The notes beneath the pieces were generated by a model that did not search any database, had not been told where the DNA came from, and was given only the letters and a program-made list of their open reading frames with translations. DNA of 64,000 nucleotides, from assembly GCA_031213475.1 (NCBI GenBank), contig JARUPZ010000003.1:13583580-13647579 (forward strand), given 5' to 3'. The stretch's first letter is position 1; every line of letters starts with the position of its first letter. The translations under genes were made by a program, and so were the position numbers. Below, in pieces: positions 46,001 to 55,639 of the stretch. This stretch comes from Nereocystis luetkeana (lineage: Eukaryota; Sar; Phaeophyceae; Laminariales; Laminariaceae).

Positions 46001-48273
46001 GGCAAAAATTAGGTGCTGCGTCACCTCTACCGTAGACTGTGGTGGCCACAAACTACTTACAATCACTAAAGGGTTAGGCAACAACCTTCACCCCTGCCGT
46101 ATGCAGTCCCGTTTTGGGCACAAACTACTTGAAATTATAGTGCTTTGTCCCCAGGGCTAAGACTGCGGTCCTAAAAGGGTCGAATCGTTTAGCACGTCGG
46201 ACAGATCAGATAGATCACTTCATCACCTACAGAGCATCTACAGATCATTCTCACTACATCATCTATGTATTTCAGGGCAGATACACACATGCCTCATCTG
46301 TGTGCTCTACAAGCAGTAATTCGTGTTGACGGGTGAGAGTCGTAAAGGTCTGAACGATTCCCTGCAGCACCGGGCTCCCGAGTTGAATTTGCACTACACA
46401 CATCCTGCACAGCTTTTCAAAACTCGACTCGACTCGACACACCATTGCGCCGCGGGGGTATCCCCAAGAGCCTGCTCTAGAGAGACACCGCCCCCCCTAG
46501 ACGCCCCCGCTCCAAGAGACCTGCTGGAGCTGGCCGGCGCTGGAGCATGCTGGTTCCTGATCTGCTCCTCGGTGAGCCGGCGCTCTGCTACGGTTGCGAA
46601 GGAAGCCCTCGCCGGCAGGGAGTTGGAGCTGCCGACGGATGATCTATCGAAAAGGGGAGAGGGGAGGGGTGATACAAGAAAAAGAAATTACGAAATCGTG
46701 ATCAGCACAAGGTAGTAATGACAAACAAACAAGAACACCATTAAGGAAGGCCTAACCCTACTGTAGAGCACCAACACAAGCAAAGGAGCCACTGATTACA
46801 ACAACAGCTCGACAACAGCATTGCCAACCTCATCGGCATCACCATGAACAAGAGCAAGACTATGTCCGCATCAGCAAGATGCAATAGCAACACTACCTCC
46901 ACAGCACGGGCCGTATGGATATCTATAGCAAAACCAGCAGCCAGCAACTCTTATTAACAACACTATCAACGACATCTACGATATCAATAGCAACACCTAC
47001 AACAACGCCAATAGCAAACATCAACACGTGCAAAATCAACGGCAACAGCATCAACCTCAGCAGCAACACAATGTGTCTACGATATCAAGAGCAGCACCAA
47101 CATCAGCAGGGTCACAACAGCAGAACTAACACCTTCGACATCAACATGTGTAACACCGATAGCAACATCTACTACATCAATAGCAACATCGACTTCGACG
47201 CCAAAAGCAACACACCAACACGTACGATGCCGCTTTAACGTCAACTGGCAACACGAACATGTGTCATATCAATAGCGAACAACGCCCCGACACAAGAATT
47301 GTTCCCCCCCCCCCCCCTTTACTTCAGCAGAAGAACTAACTCCTAAGACTCACGACATGACAGAATAATCCGCGCCCTCCGGCCCCCCATCCGCGCCTCC
47401 GCCTCCGTACGCGCTAGAAGACGCCTCTGACGCCGCAGCGGCTGCAGCGCTGTTCTCCCTCGCATTTCTCTCCTTCACTTGCCGCATCAGCTCCTCCTGC
47501 TCCGCGTGAATGCGCGCCTCAATCGTGCGCTGCTCCTCAGCCTGCCTCCGTCATTTTATTGTTGTGGTGTTCATCGTTTTGGAGGGCATTGTCGGAGCGG
47601 GTGAGGGGAGCAGGGCGATGTTTGACGGTTTTGAGGGGGATTTGCGAGGGAGAGGGCGTTGGCGGGGAGGGCAGGGTGGGGGGTTGGTGGTGTTCAATAC
47701 TTTTGAGGGGGGGGGGGGGGGGGGCGCGGGCGGCAGGACTCAAATGCTCCGCAGGGAGTTGGGGGGGGTGGGCTTGGCGGTGCCCGATGTTGTAGACGGG
47801 ATAGGCGAGCGGGTGGAAGGGGTTGGAAGGGGAGTGGGGGTGGAGGGGTAAGTTTCGCTGCTTTCAGGCATTACCCAACGAGTCGTTTCTTATAGAGCTC
47901 AGCGTCAAACATATGTGGCCATAAGTGCGCATAATAAATAGTGGCCAAGAGGGGGCGGAGGCGCAGAGCGAACGGGACAAGGTGCATGCCACCGTGCAAT
48001 AAACAATACGCGCGGTCGAGTGGCCAGACAAGGGAAATAGCGTAGAGAAGGAAATCATGGATGACCAGTGCGCACCATTGCTCCTCCCCTCCCCTCCCCT
48101 CCCCCCCCGTCCCCCAAAAGCCACCCTCACCATGCGCTTGTCGTTATCCTCTTTGCTCGGTGGGCCCAAGTACTGCACGGCGAACTTGGCGCAGTTGCAG
48201 AAAGGGCAATCCACCGATGATCGGGGTGGCCTCACCTTACCCCCCCCCCAACGAAGACAGGCACAGACAGACC

Positions 48274-48304
<31 letters not shown>

Positions 48305-48338
48305 CGACAGACAGACAGACCGACAGACAGAACAGACA

Positions 48339-48403
<65 letters not shown>

Positions 48404-51400
48404 TACATACATACAGACAGACAGACAGACAGACAGACAGACCGACAGACAGAACAGACAGACAGACAGCAGACAAACGGACAGGAAGAGAGAGAGGGTA
48501 GAAACCATCAGAGAGAGAGAGACAACGACAAGAAACACGCATCAGCGGACACAGTGCACAACAGTAGCAAGTAGCCCCGTCCCCTACTGTGCTACAAGCA
48601 CGTAAAGCGGTAGGGCAGCAAGCACACCACGACGCACTCCGAAATCACCCAGCAATAAACCGTTCACACGTCGGACAGGTCATGATCTATCGACAGATAG
48701 ATCATCTATGTAGCTCCTCAACAGCCGTCGTGAGAGCTTGTGCAGATCTGCACAGGTACGTACAGTAGGATACATCTAAACCCCCAGGATACGTGTTGCT
48801 ACTGTAGGCCATGCAGGTGATACGGCTCCCACCCGATAACATGAGCTAGATCATACATACCATACAGATGATAAGATATCAGGAATCTATCTGTCCTGAC
48901 AGATCTACGTCATCAAGTGTGGAGCGATCATCTGTTAGTCCTAGGTGAGGAGGAACATTCCGTCGATACGACCCCCCGCGGCAGAAACCCCGACTGTCTC
49001 CGTGCGAGAGGTACCCAACAAGTCCAATCACAATCATGCCAACGGAATTACCTCCCGCGGCGCAAACCCCACTATTAACAGCCTTCCGAGCGAACTGCTG
49101 TATCGACACTACTATTCGAGTTGCTGCTTGGCTTTCAAGTGCAGTGGGAGCCGCGGTTTAAGAGCTATCGGTTTCAACGCAAGGATTGGCTGAAGAGAGA
49201 CCACCTGGCTTGGCACGGGCATACTTGATGCTGCATAGCCCCGACGGCATCCCGACTTGAGACAAATTCGGGTCTCAAGAGATCGAAGGGCTTGACACGC
49301 GTACATTAGAAGCTACATAACATCTACTTCGGTTCAAGACAAGTTCGGCTTTAAGAGAGATCAAATGGGTTGGCACGAGCACACTAGAAGCTACACAGCC
49401 CCTATATTCCGGTTTAAGACAATTTCGGGTTTAAGAGAGATTAAACGGCTTGGCACGAGCACACCAAAAGCTACCTGGTACATACCAGGTAACCCTTATT
49501 CCGGTTTGCGAGAAGTTCGGGTTTAAGAGGAGTCGAAAGGCTTGGCACGGGCACACTATAAGCTACATAACCCCCCTGTTCCGGTTAAAGACAGTTCCGG
49601 TTTAAGAGAGATCAAATGGCTTGGCACGGGCATACTCTAGTTACAATAGGAGTTCCATAATCCCTATCCCGGTTTAAGACAGTTCGGGTTCTAGAGATAG
49701 GTCACACACACAGGCCGGACACAACCTCTCTATTAAAACCCGTGACCCCATCAGGCTAATGGCGCGATCAAACAGACACGCCTGCTGCAGCTCGTTGCGC
49801 ATTAATCGGGCTTCGACTGCTTCGACCGCTCCTCGCTTTGCTTGCCTAGGCCTTGCTTGCCTTGGATAGCTTTGGATGCCTTGGCTTGGCTATTGGCATA
49901 GCTTAGCCATTGACTATTGGCTTAGCTTAGCCATTGGCTTGAACATCGGCTTAGGTTGGCTTGGATTTGATTCAGTTAGTTTAGTTTGCTTGGTTAGGTT
50001 TGCTTGGCTTGGCTTGACGTTGCTTGGCTTGACTCTGCTTGGCTATTATTGCCTCACTTGCTCGCTTCAGCCGGCTTGGTCATTGCCCTACTTGCTCCGG
50101 TTACCTATTTGCCTTACTTGCTTTTGCTTCAAGCTGGCTTGGCCGCTGCCCTACTACTTGCTTCGGTTGGCTTGTTTAATTTTCGCGATTCCCCTACTTT
50201 TTTCGTTCGTCTCGGCTTTGCTTTGGTTGGCTTTTGGCCTCGCTTTTTGTCTTGGCTTGTCTTTATCTGCTTCGCATATTTCTCTCTCACACCTGCAAGT
50301 AACACTCCGTGCACAGCGGCTTATGGCAGCAGGTGGTCCGGTTCACCCCCAGGTAGTGCATGAAACAAATAGGACACTCCTCCGTCTGCTGGAGCTGCGG
50401 CTGCGGCGGCTGCTGCACCTGCCCCTGCTCCTGCTGTTGCCCCCCGGTCCCGACACCACCGGATCCCAGTCCTCCAACTCCAACCTGCCCGAGAGAAGAC
50501 GTCGACGTCGTGACGCTCCTCGACAATATAATCGCCGAATCGAAACCTATTCCCCCGCTGCCGCCGTCGCCCCCGCTGCCGCCCCCACCGCTTGCATAAC
50601 TGGGAGTGTCAGCCCCAGGGTAGCGGGGAGCAACGATGCCATCCATGATCCAGCGGCGCACAACACGGTCTTCCCAGGGACATGTTTCGTACAGCCTGTT
50701 TCATTTATTTGTTTGGAAATAGATCGTCAAAACAGAAGTGGGTGGGCGTCTGTCGTCAACAGAAAAAAATGTGGGCAGGCAATGAACACAGCAGTTGCTA
50801 CATACCTGGTACCAGGTATCATATACAGTAAGTAAGCAGGAGACCGAGCCTTTTTGGGTGCGTCAAGGCGTCAAGGCTGCTTTTGACCAAAACGTACCAG
50901 TTCAAGTGTGGGGGCCGTCAAGAGACCGGTCTTCTTAGACGCGTCAAGGCCACCCCGCCTTAACTCTGTCAAGACTACACTCCCGTTTTTGATACAATGT
51001 ACTTGAAATTAGGAGTCAATTTTTTGTTCCTGTGCAGTGCAGTACTGCAAAACGGTTAGTGCACATGCATACCTACAGTATTTTTATTGTAAAGGGCGGT
51101 CAAGACACCGGCCAAGTATCCATTTAGGGCGCATCAAAGCCCCTTTTGACTTGAACGCACTAGTTTTAATGTGGGGGAGCGGTCAGTCAAAGAGGTCAGC
51201 CAAGGTGTCAAATCGGAGTCTCCTCCTCCTACAGTACTACAGGGGACCCTAGTAAATAGGACCAAATATTGTCAGTAAAAACAGGTAAACATGTAGGTTC
51301 TTGTATGTACCATACCTAGGTCCTATTCACTACTAGTATGGCCCCCCGTAATAGCACCTTCGGTGGGCAGTGGGAGGCGTGGACCCTTCTTAGACCGCCC

Positions 51401-53197
51401 CTATGACCGAAAATATAGTCTCCGTTAGACAATGACCCCAAAAGAGTCCACCTGGGGGTTACACTTTCAGTCGGAGTGGAGCACAGCTCGACCCACGCTG
51501 TCCCGAGTACGATCAAACTGCTTGGCACTACAGTACGAGTACGACAAATAACACAATCTTAAGTTTTGCAGCGGACAACAGCTCATTCATCCTTTTCATA
51601 TCTGGCACTGCAGATTTTCTACTTGTCAATATCGGATGTCGCCCAAGAGCCGTATCATCAATCAGATCTCACCCGGCAATCCTGTACCCCCGAAACCGGT
51701 GTCATACAGACGCCAAACCGGCGAAACAAGACCTACAAAAGTACATCTTGGAGATCACATCACACAAACCAGGAATCTACTGTTGTATCAATAGATTCCC
51801 CTACGGCACTCGTACGTATATAGCTTCCCTAAGGAAATCTACATGATGACCTGAGGGCCTGATTTGTCCGGTGTGGGATCATTCTCTAGACCTTTTACGT
51901 ACCTACCCGTTGCGCATCGCGGTAAAAAAGGTAGCGTTTCAAGAAAAAAAGGAGAAAATGTAAAATATATATATATGGGAGAGAAGGGGGGATGTATATA
52001 CACAGCAGAAGAAACGGGGGGAGGGGCGTGCTCGATATCATGCAGGGCCACAGTCGTATGACCATAGACCCTCGCATCCCTACCATACCGGGACGGAGCA
52101 CGTCTGGATTTCACCGACCAGGCAGACGCTGCTTGCACCAACCGCGAAGCGGGCTGAGGTGTTCGGCGAGTCGCACGAAGGGTGAGCTGCATCCTACTAA
52201 GAACCGTTTGTGAGGCGGACTTGCATATGGATGACAGCGTCAACGAGTTGATTTATTTGGGGGGGGGGCGGGGGGGGGGGGGGTCGACAAAAAACACTAT
52301 CCGAGCCACGAATGCAAGAGTTAGCCGCGTACAGAAACGCAAACCTCGGCAAATACCCACACGAAACTACTGTGATGACAAAATCTACAGTGGCTAACTA
52401 GAGCAGTACACCAGGTACCGAAACAAGATTAAGCGAAAGGACCAATCGAAAAGGAGCTTATTTCGAAAAGTTTGCGGCCGGTTGCTACGTTGGGATGTTC
52501 AAGGGAGTTGACGTTCCAACATCTGGCAGTTAGCTCAGGTCAAGAGAGGAGTTCCCGAGGACGGCACTTTCTGTGTAAACAGGACGACGGAGGAAGTACA
52601 GCTCGACCGAGCAGGGGTAACAACAGTCCGTAGATTAGGTGGCGCTCCACTGGGATACCAGTGCAGCCCGAAGGCGGCAAGAGCTCACCCAACTACAGAG
52701 TAGTATACCAGGTATCACCCGGGTGATGGCAAAGCACACCCCCTAGGGGCGGATTTTTCCGAGTCGGTTTCCTACAAACAAAAGATGGGGCACGCACAGG
52801 CAACCAGAATGTGGCTTTGAAAAGTATCTCGTCGAGACCCCTCTTTCCATACACGTTCACATACGTATGTAGGCGTTTTTTCGCTTTCCCCGTTGTCCAG
52901 AAAACCACCTCCGAAAAATCGTCCCAAGGGGGTGTGTTACCTCACTGTAGTACACCTGTGTTAAATGCCGGGTAAACCAATGACTAGTCGGCGACTTGTA
53001 CAGCCTAGCAAAACCTCGAAGCCCCGCCAGGGGGGAACAATAGTAAACAGGACCAAGGTATGGTGTGTAACAAAAACATGAAAAAAATGCAGGCACCATG
53101 GACAAGACAGGCCAGGGCGTACGTACCCTGTGGGTTTGCAGTACTTCTCGAGCTCCTTGCTGACACCCTTGCGCCTCGTCGTCGAAACGTTCCCCAT
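36250..53197 (-). CDS. DA2-like: DA2/GW2/Sip5-type RING E3 ubiquitin ligase, giant gene
   Basis: Minus-strand exons: 53197-53127, 50695-50293, 48235-48131, 47541-47354, 44120-44030, 43493-43390, 42107-41993, (41814-41781 possible), 41274-40323, ~40190-39482, 38878-37058 and 36414-~36250. Exon phases agree from the first through 42107-41993 and from ~40190-39482 to the end. The N-terminus MGNVSTTRRKGVSK has Gly2 and Thr6 for N-myristoylation. LYETCPWEDRVVRRWIMDG and APRYPG precede the RING, EECPICF...CCHKPLCTECYLQ-VRPP...CPFC, then AVQYLG and AEEQRTIEARI. This order is that of plant DA2/GW2 and yeast Sip5. GW2 and DA2 are E3 ligases that limit organ size. Two UIM-like helices follow (EDLMLMEALRLSVLEEQ and SEEEQLMLAISLSLRS). 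The length is about 1,500-1,600 residues against roughly 400-500 in the family; the excess is Gly/Ala/Ser-rich. The 3' end is not fixed. Confidence 0.85.
37058..38878 (-). CDS. DA2-like: DA2-like long Gly/Ala/Ser-rich exon
   Basis: 1,821 nt, phase 0-0, acceptor TATCTCCAG, donor GGAG|GTGAGA. It starts CVPNSKLPAPSDAPELTSG and EEPGGEERQEDLRGK. Most of it is low complexity, with islands such as LERMSTLQALFSSLATEDR and SQLIEFPEEGG. The opposite strand is also open (Pro/Ala-rich). The minus reading is preferred for phase continuity with both neighbours. Confidence 0.6.
38915..38950. repeat. G homopolymer
   Basis: A G-rich run of ~30 nt in the intron between two DA2-like exons. Similar runs at 41320-41346, 47707-47722 and 52260-52282 sit in other introns of this gene. 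Confidence 0.9.
39482..40190 (-). CDS. DA2-like: DA2-like exon with UIM
   Basis: Open minus frame containing GGDEFDLATDFFGSGF, then PESEEEQLMLAISLSLRSN, a textbook UIM (acidic patch, L..A...S), then Ala/Ser-rich sequence and EEDLLGWLPRDRAR. The donor is CCG|GTGAGA, phase 0. The 5' edge is unclear because C-runs of 8-14 nt (40137-40178) disturb the frame. Past the donor the frame continues to a stop near 39332. Confidence 0.65.
40323..41274 (-). CDS. DA2-like: DA2-like Ala/Gly-rich exon
   Basis: A long open exon (acceptor GACCCAG, donor CCAG|GTAGAC). It encodes SLGARLSLYWDRVVPP, Ala runs, IPSWLEWDASDRDGGD, AVARLLAAEAAAEAAS and RRQRVMRRGDTYWGD segments. It is long open on the opposite strand too, because of GC-rich codons; minus is favoured by its place between UIM exons. 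Confidence 0.55.
41335..41390 (+). repeat. Family F fragment in a DA2-like intron
   Basis: G-run followed by GTACTCATGTCATGCAAGGC and CGTAGTCGTAGGATC. Confidence 0.5.
41781..41814 (-). CDS. DA2-like: Possible 34-nt micro-exon of the DA2-like gene
   Basis: Between GTGCAG and AGAG|GTGTAG, 34 open nucleotides (RRWPRAPADFR plus G) convert the phase 0 end of exon 7 to the phase 1 needed by the next exon. Only phase and splice dinucleotides support it. Confidence 0.3.
41993..42107 (-). CDS. DA2-like: DA2-like exon 7
   Basis: A 115-nt exon (acceptor GTACACAG, donor CAG|GTGAGG), phase 2 to 0. It encodes SGDMMRAAAAASANAS and an Ala/Thr/Ser-rich run ending AGSSGQ. Confidence 0.7.
43017..43212 (-). 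repeat. Family F repeat in a DA2-like intron
   Basis: GATGCACCTCACCCTTCATG, TCGGTGAAAATCCG, CCGTCCCGGCATTGTAGGGA and ACTACAGCCATGCATGATAA, then TGAGTAC followed by C-runs. Confidence 0.8.
43390..43493 (-). CDS. DA2-like: DA2-like exon 6: first UIM-like helix
   Basis: A 104-nt exon: LDGLGDQGEMQHVEDLM then LMEALRLSVLEEQARRE, ending GCG|GTGAGT in phase 2. It matches the DA2 (E/D)L(M/E)LLEAIRLSL.EEE.RK segment. Confidence 0.85.
43505..43680. repeat. (ATGGT/ATGGTATGGT)n degenerate array
   Basis: A GGTATGGTATGG-rich array immediately upstream, in minus orientation, of the acceptor of DA2-like exon 6. Confidence 0.85.
44030..44120 (-). CDS. DA2-like: DA2-like exon 5
   Basis: A 91-nt exon (acceptor GGATGGCAG, donor GCAG|GTGATG), phase 2 to 0. 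It encodes a basic RRQHARRARGNPSRRSS and an acidic EGEHDSGNEAQ. Its support is phase fit and good splice sites. Confidence 0.7.
44512..44612 (-). repeat. Family F repeat fragment
   Basis: CTCCGTCCCGGCATTGTAGG, GATGCGAGGGTCTACGGTCA and CACGGCCATGCCTGATATAT, then CGAGTACACC. Confidence 0.75.
44904..45013. mobile_element. MITE-A copy
   Basis: TA-TTACGGGGGACCATAG ... GTTCCCCCGTAA with a TA flank, in the intron between DA2-like exons 4 and 5. Confidence 0.88.
45053..45100. repeat. (TA)n microsatellite
   Basis: ATATAATATATATATATATA-type array. Confidence 0.9.
45407..45587. mobile_element. MITE-A copy plus adjoining right half of another copy
   Basis: A complete copy at 45407-45515 (TA-TTATGGGGGACC ... 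GGCCCCCCGTAA-TA) is followed by ATTAAACCATTTTCACTAAC ... GGTCCCCCGTAA-TA (to 45581), a right half only. TATTAATA directly follows at 45580-45587. Confidence 0.8.
45620..45727. mobile_element. MITE-A copy
   Basis: TA-TTACGGGGGACCATAT ... CTATGGTCCCCCGTAA. Confidence 0.88.
46086..46180. mobile_element. MITE-B copy
   Basis: TGCAGTCCCGTTTTGGGCAC ... TTTGTCCCCAGGGCTAAGAC then TGCGGTCCTAAAAGG. Confidence 0.75.
46192..46300. repeat. Family E (GATC-rich) fragment
   Basis: CACGTCGGACAGATCAGATA then CATCTACAGATCATTC words. Confidence 0.6.
46780..47260. repeat. Degenerate (CAACA/ATCAACA)n triplet-like array
   Basis: Long AACA/CATCA-rich tract with many AGCAACA and ATCAACA words in the intron between DA2-like exons 4 and 5. 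Confidence 0.7.
47354..47541 (-). CDS. DA2-like: DA2-like exon 4: EEQ..IEA helix
   Basis: A 188-nt exon: AEEQRTIEARIHAEQEEL then MRQVKERNARENS and an Ala/Ser/Gly tail, ending at ATGTC|GTGAGT. The family has EEQKVIEAKIR..QQEL at this point. Reading through the donor gives an immediate TGA, so intron retention would truncate the protein before both UIM-like helices. Confidence 0.85.
48131..48235 (-). CDS. DA2-like: DA2-like exon 3: second half of RING
   Basis: A 105-nt, phase 0-0 exon: VRPPRSSVDCPFCNCAKF, AVQYLGPPSKEDNDKRM. It supplies the last RING Cys pair and the (A/G)V.Y.G strand found in GW2. The donor is ATG|GTGAGG. Confidence 0.9.
48262..48480. repeat. (ACAG)n microsatellite
   Basis: ACAGACAG array with ACCG and ATAC variants, about 25 bp upstream (minus orientation) of DA2-like exon 3. 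Confidence 0.95.
48672..48915. repeat. Family E (GATC-rich) repeat
   Basis: CACGTCGGACAGGTCATGAT ... CAGCCGTCGTGAGAGCTTGT ... CGGCTCCCACCCGATAACAT ... CTGTCCTGACAGATC. Confidence 0.75.
49150..49700. repeat. ~85-bp minisatellite, about six units
   Basis: Unit landmarks in order: TTCGGGTTTAAGAGAGAT, GGCTTGGCACGRGCACAC, AAGCTACATAACCCC, TTCCGGTTTAAGACA. One unit carries TACCTGGTA and TACCAGGTA (49472-49480, 49483-49491) where its neighbour has plain TA dinucleotides. It lies in the intron between DA2-like exons 2 and 3. Confidence 0.9.
49830..50270. repeat. Degenerate TTGGCTTGGCTT-rich tract
   Basis: CTTGGCTTAGCCATTGGC-like words repeated over ~440 bp, ending about 25 bp from the donor of DA2-like exon 2. 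Confidence 0.8.
50293..50695 (-). CDS. DA2-like: DA2-like exon 2: pre-RING region and first half of RING
   Basis: A 403-nt exon from acceptor GAAACAG to donor CAG|GTGTGA. It encodes LYETCPWEDRVVRR, a Gly/Gln-rich insert, then EECPICFMHYLGVN and CCHKPLCTECYLQ. The RING needs the CPFC pair in the next exon. Confidence 0.9.
51238..51353. mobile_element. MITE-A copy
   Basis: TACAGGGGACCCTAGTAAAT ... AGTATGGCCCCCCGTAATA. Confidence 0.82.
51995..52250 (+). repeat. Family F repeat, near full length, in the first DA2-like intron
   Basis: Same block order as 29696-29945, from CGATATCATGCAGGGCC to GTGAGGCGGACTTGCATATG and CAACGAGTTGATTTA, where a G-run (52260-52282) follows. Confidence 0.85.
53127..53197 (-). 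CDS. DA2-like: DA2-like exon 1: initiator ATG and myristoylation signal
   Basis: ATG at 53195-53197. The 71-nt exon encodes MGNVSTTRRKGVSKELEKYC then KPTG and ends at ACAGG|GTACGT in phase 2. The next exon's first G completes the Gly codon, giving KPTG-LYETCPW, as in the family's (K)PxGLYP junction. Confidence 0.85.
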
Positions 53198-54971
53198 AGC
53201 GTTGCAACTGTTTTATCCCTCCGCCTCCCTCCCTCGCCCAACCCGCCTGTCTTGTCACTCGCTCGCTCGCTCCTCCCCTCTTCCTCTCTGGAAAATTCCT
53301 GGAAAAAGAAAGAGCAAGAAAGAGTACACGTGAAAGCGTACAACAGTTAGCAGTGGTCAGCAGCATGCCTGTTTCCAAGCTTCAAGCCGCGCAAGGTACA
53401 TTGAAAGAACTACAGGTGGCTAGGTATACTCTCCGTTGGACCGCTCGGTGTCACTTGCCCATTTTAATTCCGCGGTGGCTACGTGGCTACTCCCTCTTCC
53501 GAGAGCTTTCGAGAGCTTATTCTATGTTCTTCGTTCTTGCCCGGTGGCTACGTGGCTACCTGGTACGCACAAGTAGCCGGGTGCAAGGAACGAACGCCTG
53601 CTGTGTCCTCCCTTCTCAGCTCGCCACCCCCCCCGGGGTTTCAAGTCAAGCACAACCCCGAATGGAAACCTCCTATAAATACATATGGCGCCTTCACGCC
53701 AGCCGCGACAACTGCCGGTACAGGCTCCACCTCTCGGGAGCTGCAGGTCTCATCTCTCGAACGGTGCTTGGGCATCACTAAAAATCACACCCGTTACCGA
53801 TACCTTGTACCGGTAGTTTTTTTTTCCATCCCATATACCAGGTATCATTTTCGCCCTTCTTTTCTCTCTCCCTCGTCGTCGTAACTCAGATCCGAGGTCA
53901 TACAGCAGGCGTTTCCTCTCCCCCTCCCAGCTGCGGTTGGCGTCTAAAGTAGCCGCTTTCCCGCCAGAAGAGTGCAGCCCTTTCTTCCCCCGTCGACGTG
54001 CGTCTAATAGTTGCTACTGCTGTACTACTCTAGTAGGTGCTTGTGATGCGCACAAATTATATCTATACGTACCTGGTGTTTATTTCGGCTTTCTGACAAA
54101 AGACAAAAACCCCAACCATCCCACCGAAACAGAGATTCGACCATTTCTCCCCGCCGACCACGCACAACTTCGGCGTGAAGCTACACACATGACACGTTCT
54201 TGTGTTCATCTTTCTTCCTCAGCGGGCTTTCGAGTGGAGAACATTACTTGCTGGCGAGCTTTTTTGCTCCTCTTCCTTCTTTTAGCCTCCCTTTCCGATT
54301 CTTTTTTTGTCTTTGTGGGCCTTCTCTTTATACGTAAGAGTAAGTTGTAGTCGAGCATCTACCGCAAGCACAGCACAGCACGGCGCAATCAGCCCCGCAC
54401 AAAGCAGCTACTCGTAAGCAAGTACGTGCCGATCAGAGCGCGACAGCGCAAGCAAGGAGACAGAGGTAGCGGAAGCCAGCACGTCGTCGAGCGTTTATTT
54501 ATACAGCTCGATGTGCTCTCAAAGCGAACGAAGAAATCGAAATCTACTCGGTCTACAAAAAAGTGTTCGCTCATACATAGCATGGACCTCTCGGCATTTG
54601 CAAGTCGTCAGTTTGCACCTAAAACCGTGGGCATCTCTGTCCCGTCCGCTCCATGAGTTCAAAACATTGTGTATTATTTCTTGCCTGTGAGCGAAACGCC
54701 TTGTATATAAAAAAAACTCCCTCTCACACGCCACACAAGTACGTAAATCGAGGTGCTCTGATTCGCTGTCTCCGGGTGCTGCTATGGCTCCCGAACAAGC
54801 CGTCAGCGAATACACCTCGTTTTCAACCAGTCCTGCGTTTCGTGTTTCTCCCTATATTCGTTCTTCATTCATTTTGCCCAGCGCTGACCTCGAGCCACAC
54901 CTGCACCATGGTTGATAGTACAGAACGTGTCGATAAATCCTTATCAATTTAATACTGGATGGTCGTACTCG
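53198..54971. other. 5' flank of the DA2-like gene
   Basis: Must contain the DA2-like promoter and 5' UTR. 53450-53720 is a repeat shared with 60088-60330 (TTCGTTCTTGC..GGTGGCTAC, GGAACGAA.CGCCTGC, CCCCCGGGG.TTTCAAGTC). 53876-54010 is a SINE-body fragment. No gene was recognised. Confidence 0.5.
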
Positions 54972-55294
54972 TATTACGGGGGACCACAGCAGTTGACCCC
55001 TTCAGAACTCCAGTCCCGTTTTGGGGACAAGCCACTCAATTTCCAAGTAATTTGCCCCCCTTTGTCCCCAAAACGAGACTCCAGCCCTTGAAGGGTTAAT
55101 AGGACCTACGATGCACACAAAAACCTCTGTATTTCCATATTTTTACCAACAATATTTGGTCCTATTTACGGGGGACCCTAGTTAACAGGACCTATGGTGT
55201 ACATAAAAAACTATATATTCAACCATTTTTACTAACAATATTTGGTCCTGTTAACTATGGCCCCCCGTAATATTACCAATGGTCCCCCGTAAGA
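54972..55294. mobile_element. Nested MITEs: MITE-A containing a MITE-B and a second MITE-A
   Basis: The outer MITE-A starts TA-TTACGGGGGACCACAG at 54972. It is interrupted by a MITE-B (about 54989-55098, CCCCTTCAGAACTCCAGTCC ... CCAGCCCTTGAAGGGTTAAT), resumes with AGGACCTACG ... TTTGGTCCTATT, and is interrupted again by a complete MITE-A (55167-55272). It ends at ACCAATGGTCCCCCGTAA (55276-55293). Confidence 0.85.
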
Positions 55295-55639
55295 GTGGGG
55301 TTGGTGGTCATGTCCAAACGACTCTTCACGACCACGCCGGTTTCCTTATTCACCGCTCGTCCTCGGCTCAATCGTGCACCACCGGACCCCCCGCGGCACC
55401 GCGACCGCGCCACGGCCGCTCCACGCATCAGCCCTCGGTGAACCCGGCGAAGAAACGGGCGCCGACGACAAACTCGGCGTGCGGGGCGCGTGGAGAGGCG
55501 CGCCCCCCGGGGACGGCTCGCTCTCTCCCCGGGAACGAGGCGGAATCAGGGGAAAATAGGAAATCCCAGCACGATACCGAACAAACTCGGCATGAATCAA
55601 CGCATCTGCTACTGCTGTACTTACTGCCGCACGCACTGC

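Noticed and set aside
47864..48538. 224-codon minus ORF with Cys/Leu/Ser repeats
   Set aside because: The repeats are the (ACAG)n tract. Only 48131-48235 within it is a real exon.
49150..49700. CRISPR-like array
   Set aside because: Units are ~85 bp and homologous throughout, with no unique spacers: a minisatellite in a eukaryotic intron.
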